Origin: Pacificimonas sp036351775
GTDB taxonomy: Bacteria; Pseudomonadota; Alphaproteobacteria; Sphingomonadales; Sphingomonadaceae
Length of the DNA: 64,000 nucleotides
Assembly (NCBI GenBank): GCA_036351775.1
Contig: JAZBPX010000061.1
Span: 132,595-196,594, forward strand
Direction: 5' to 3'
Below are positions 61,519-64,000 of the stretch, piece by piece. Numbering within the stretch: position 1 is the first letter of the stretch; each line of letters starts with the position of its first letter. The position numbers were made by a program, and so were the translations under genes. Below the pieces are notes generated by a model. The model worked only from the letters and a program-made list of their open reading frames with translations. It searched no databases and was not told the origin of the DNA.

Positions 61519-62568
61519 ATGAGACTGGCCCTTTTCCTTCTGGCCGCGTGCAAGCTCGCCGCCTGCGCCGCCGAACCTGACACTGCCGCCGAGGGCGAAA
61601 CCGCCGCCGCGCCCGAAGCCGGCGAGGTGAACCTCTATTCCTCCCGCCACTACGACACCGACCTTGCGCTGTACGAGGATTTCACCGCCGAGACCGGGAT
61701 CACCGTCAACCGCATCGAGGCGGACGCCGATGCCCTCATTGAGCGCATTGTGGCAGAGGGCGAGTTCAGCCCCGCCGACCTCCTCATCACCGTCGATGCC
61801 GGCCGCCTGTGGCGCGCGGAGGAGGCAGGCATCCTTTCCCCCGTCAGCTCCGCCATCCTCACCGAGCGCCTGCCCGAAAGCCTCCGCCATCCGGATGGCC
61901 TCTGGTTCGGCCTTTCCACCCGCGCCCGCGTCATCATCTTCAACGAGGCCGACGGCACGCCCGCCCCCCTCGCCACCTACCAGGATCTCGCCGACCCCGC
62001 GCACCGCGGCGAGGTCTGCGTCCGCTCCTCCTCGAACATCTACAACATCTCGCTCCTCGCCAGCATCATCGCGAACGAGGGCGCGGAGGCCGCCGAGACT
62101 TGGGCCGCGGGCGTCGCCGCCAACTTCGCCCGCCCGCCGCAGGGCAATGACACCGCCCAGATCGAGGCCGTCGCCGCGGGCGAATGCGGCATCGCCATCG
62201 TCAACAGCTACTATCTCGCGCGGATGCTGGCGGAGGGCGGCGACGCCGCCGAGACCGCAAATGCCGTCGGCGTCATCTTCCCGGGCCAGGGCGGGACCGG
62301 CACGCATGTGAACATTTCCGGCGCGGGCGTCCTTAAAAACGCCCCCAACCGCGAGAACGCCATCCGCTTCCTCGAATATCTCACCGAGGAGAGCGCCCAG
62401 CGTTATTTCGCCAACGGCAACAACGAATATCCCGCCGTCACCGGCATCGCCGCCTCATCCGCCGTTGAACAGCTTGGCGATTTCGAGCCCGACCAGCTCA
62501 ACGCCTCAGCCCTCGGCGTCCACCAGGCCGAGGCCGTCCGCATCTTCGACCGCGTCGGCTGGCCATGA
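61519..62568 (+). CDS. Ferric-iron binding protein (FutA/FbpA-like), apparently a lipoprotein
   Basis: 349 residues. Domain 1 begins VNLYSSRHYDTDLALYEDF with iron-ligand tyrosines Tyr40 and Tyr45 region, and NSYYLARM supplies the Tyr231-Tyr232 pair typical of FutA-class proteins. IFPGQGGTGTHVNISG is also diagnostic. The N-terminus is very short and contains two lipobox-like cysteines (LLAAC, Cys11, and KLAAC, Cys16), so it is probably lipid-anchored rather than free. GAGG lies 8 bases before the ATG, and a GATAAT half-site upstream hints at Fur control but is too weak to call. Confidence 0.9.
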   Translation: MRLALFLLAACKLAACAAEPDTAAEGETAAAPEAGEVNLYSSRHYDTDLALYEDFTAETGITVNRIEADADALIERIVAEGEFSPADLLITVDAGRLWRAEEAGILSPVSSAILTERLPESLRHPDGLWFGLSTRARVIIFNEADGTPAPLATYQDLADPAHRGEVCVRSSSNIYNISLLASIIANEGAEAAETWAAGVAANFARPPQGNDTAQIEAVAAGECGIAIVNSYYLARMLAEGGDAAETANAVGVIFPGQGGTGTHVNISGAGVLKNAPNRENAIRFLEYLTEESAQRYFANGNNEYPAVTGIAASSAVEQLGDFEPDQLNASALGVHQAEAVRIFDRVGWP

Positions 62569-62587
62569 CTTGATGGGAGGTCCACGC

Positions 62588-63361
62588 ATGACCCGGAATC
62601 GCCACGCCTTCGGGCTCGCACCACCGTTCATCATCGCGGGGGCACTCGCCATCGGGGCCTGCAGCCCGGCCAGCGAAGAGGCATCTTCCGACGTCGTTGA
62701 TGAAGAGGCCGTCGCCGCCATCCCCGTCACCGCCGAAAACGCGCAGCACGGCGAAGACATCGGCACCCTGCCGCTCCCCCAGCGCCTCGCCTTCATGTCC
62801 GGTCATGTGGAGGCGGGCCTCGCCCTCTACCGCGCGGGCGAGCCCGAAATGGCCGCGCCCCACCTCCTCCACCCGGTCTCCGAAACCCACGCCGCCGAGC
62901 GCGAAGGCCTCGCCGATCTCGGCTTCCAGCCAGAGCTGTTCGAAACTGTCTCCACCGCGCTCGAACAGGGCCGCCCCGCCGCCGACATCGAGGACCAGCT
63001 TGCCGCCGCCGAAGACAACCTTCGCATGGTGACCGCCGCCGCGGGCGGCGATGCGTCCGCGATCATCCGCTTCCTGATGGACACGCTCGTCGAGGAATAT
63101 GAGATTGCCATCACCGACGGCGCGGTATCCGACCCCGGCGAATATCAGGACGCCTATGGCTTCGCCGTCGTCGCCCACGACCGCGCCGAGGCCCTGCCCG
63201 AAGGCCCGCGCACCCGCACCCGCGCCGCCCTCGACCAGCTCATCGCCCTGTTCCCGGAGGGCGGCCCCATCCCGCCGGACACCCCCGCGTCCGTTGCGGA
63301 AGTCACCGACCGCGCCGCCCGCGTCCAGCTCGCCCTCCCGCTGACCCCGCCGCCGCAGTAA
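62588..63361 (+). CDS. Uncharacterised lipoprotein downstream of the ferric importer
   Basis: 257 residues, no family recognised. Signal sequence with lipobox AIGAC (Cys25), an acidic linker (~27-45), then a mostly helical domain. It carries a His/Glu-rich segment (His73, His92, His95, Glu99, His101, Glu104) and a second acidic/Tyr segment (Glu169-Tyr171-Glu172, Glu185, Tyr186, Tyr190, His197). The start codon is 19 bases after the ferric-binding gene, so it is in the same operon. The residues would suit a metal site; an iron role is inferred from position only. Confidence 0.78.
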   Translation: MTRNRHAFGLAPPFIIAGALAIGACSPASEEASSDVVDEEAVAAIPVTAENAQHGEDIGTLPLPQRLAFMSGHVEAGLALYRAGEPEMAAPHLLHPVSETHAAEREGLADLGFQPELFETVSTALEQGRPAADIEDQLAAAEDNLRMVTAAAGGDASAIIRFLMDTLVEEYEIAITDGAVSDPGEYQDAYGFAVVAHDRAEALPEGPRTRTRAALDQLIALFPEGGPIPPDTPASVAEVTDRAARVQLALPLTPPPQ

Positions 63362-63375
63362 TCATCCCCCAAACC

Positions 63376-63497
63376 TATCATCCTGACGAAGGTCAGGACC
63401 CACGCTTGGGCATCTCCACAAACATAACCGATGCCAACCAACACGGCGTGGGTCCCGGCCACCTGCCTTCGCGGGCGCAAGCTCCGCCGGGATGACA
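63376..63497. repeat. Family B-like inverted-repeat element, long copy
   Basis: About 122 bases in the 156-base spacer (63362-63517), bounded by TATCATCCTGACGAAGGTCAGGAC on the left and GCCGGGATGACA on the right, with an internal CCCACGC / GCGTGGG pair. Ends match family B; the middle is longer and different from the 93-bp copies. Confidence 0.65.
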
Positions 63498-63517
63498 GTA
63501 GAGGATTGCTCCGCCCC

Positions 63518-64000
63518 CTACCCCCGCAGCGTCCGGATAATCGCCGAGAAATCCAGCCCGCCCCGCTCGCCGTCCGCAAACGCCTCGTACAGCTCCGCCG
63601 CCCGCGTCCCCATCGGCACGTTGGTCCCCGCAGCCCCCGCCGCGTCCATCGCCAGCCGCAAGTCCTTCCGCATCAGAGCGCTCGCAAAGCCGCCCATATA
63701 ATCATTGTCCGCCGGGCTCTCAGGCCCCACGCCCGGCACCGGACAATAGGATGTCATCGACCAGTTCTGGCCCGACGACACGGACGAGATATCGTAGAAG
63801 GTCTGCGGATCGAGGCCGAGCTTTTCCGCCATGGTGAACGCCTCGCACGTGCCGATCATGTGCACGGCCAGCAGCATGTTGTTGCAGATCTTCGCGGCCT
63901 GACCGTTCCCGGCATCGCCCGCGTGGATCACCGCCTTGCCCATCGCCTGAAGGATCGGCTCGGCGCGCGAGAACGCCGTCTCCGTCCCGCCCACCATGAA
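63518..64000 (-). CDS. 3-hydroxyisobutyrate dehydrogenase family protein (partial, C-terminal part)
   Basis: The gene runs off the right edge; about 160 C-terminal residues are seen. MVGGTETAFSRAEPIL, GDAGNGQAAKICNNMLLAVHMIGTCEAF (with the catalytic Lys of beta-hydroxyacid dehydrogenases) and DLRLAMDAAGAAGTNVPMGTRAAELYEAF are family motifs. Valine degradation is the likely role (mmsB), with related tartronate-semialdehyde or other beta-hydroxyacid dehydrogenases as alternatives. The NAD-binding N-terminus lies outside. Confidence 0.85.
   Translation of the reverse strand, partial: FMVGGTETAFSRAEPILQAMGKAVIHAGDAGNGQAAKICNNMLLAVHMIGTCEAFTMAEKLGLDPQTFYDISSVSSGQNWSMTSYCPVPGVGPESPADNDYMGGFASALMRKDLRLAMDAAGAAGTNVPMGTRAAELYEAFADGERGGLDFSAIIRTLRG

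Overview
The window is about 64 kb of high-GC DNA from an alphaproteobacterium, most likely a member of the Sphingomonadales. The evidence is a CcrM-type GANTC methyltransferase, a SecB / Tim44-like / MurJ / TrpS neighbourhood, a ComF / GrxC / nitrilase / DUF1178 block, a DUF4175 protein, three TonB-dependent receptors including the large 'RTLVLVDGRR' plug type, Flp pilins and a FecI/FecR signalling set. Taxonomy is inferred from gene content only. No phage, transposase, CRISPR array or plasmid function was seen.

Layout. 0-3 kb: minus-strand housekeeping run nadD-rsfS-rlmH-envC-like-ctpA (ctpA cut by the window edge). 3-8.2 kb: TonB receptor with a secreted alkaline phosphatase, a dodecin and NhaA. 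8.2-18.6 kb: tesB and mce, an M23 peptidase, a radical SAM protein of unknown role, then folP, ccrM, rnhB, thiD and glmM. 18.7-29.8 kb: an AGCS symporter, a small membrane ORF, SDR and NnrU, Tim44-like and SecB, MurJ, an orphan hybrid kinase, TrpS and a DUF4136 lipoprotein. 29.9-40.8 kb: TlpA-like lipoprotein, argH-lptM-like-lysA-DUF4175-galU, a hydrolase and methyltransferase, and two membrane glycosyltransferase genes. 41-45.7 kb: two short Flp pilin genes, mutT, a methyltransferase diverging from comF-grxC-nitrilase-DUF1178, and tRNA-Arg(CCT). 45.7-63.4 kb: an iron-acquisition region with a two-repeat protein of unknown function, two TonB receptors flanking an ECF sigma/anti-sigma pair, a FecCD-type ABC importer, a glycosyltransferase-like gene, a FutA/Fbp-type ferric importer and an uncharacterised lipoprotein. 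The right edge cuts a 3-hydroxyisobutyrate dehydrogenase gene.

Three features run across the genes. First, the + strand is G-rich over C to the left and C-rich over G to the right, whatever the gene orientation, with the change near 40-44 kb. This is what converging replication forks (a terminus) or a large inversion would leave. Second, intergenic spaces carry families of short inverted-repeat elements: a roughly 93-bp 'GTCATCCC' element, a 'CTTCGACAGGCTCAG' element, and a rarer element with a perfect 35-bp hairpin at 41.0 kb. Third, the spacer between rnhB and ccrM holds five GANTC sites in 141 bp, which suggests methylation-dependent control of ccrM.

The iron region reads as one functional unit: outer-membrane receptors with a surface-signalling sigma factor, a siderophore/heme/cobalamin-class inner-membrane importer, a ferric-ion importer, and two proteins (the two-repeat protein and the terminal lipoprotein) whose roles I cannot assign and which are the best candidates for new biology here.
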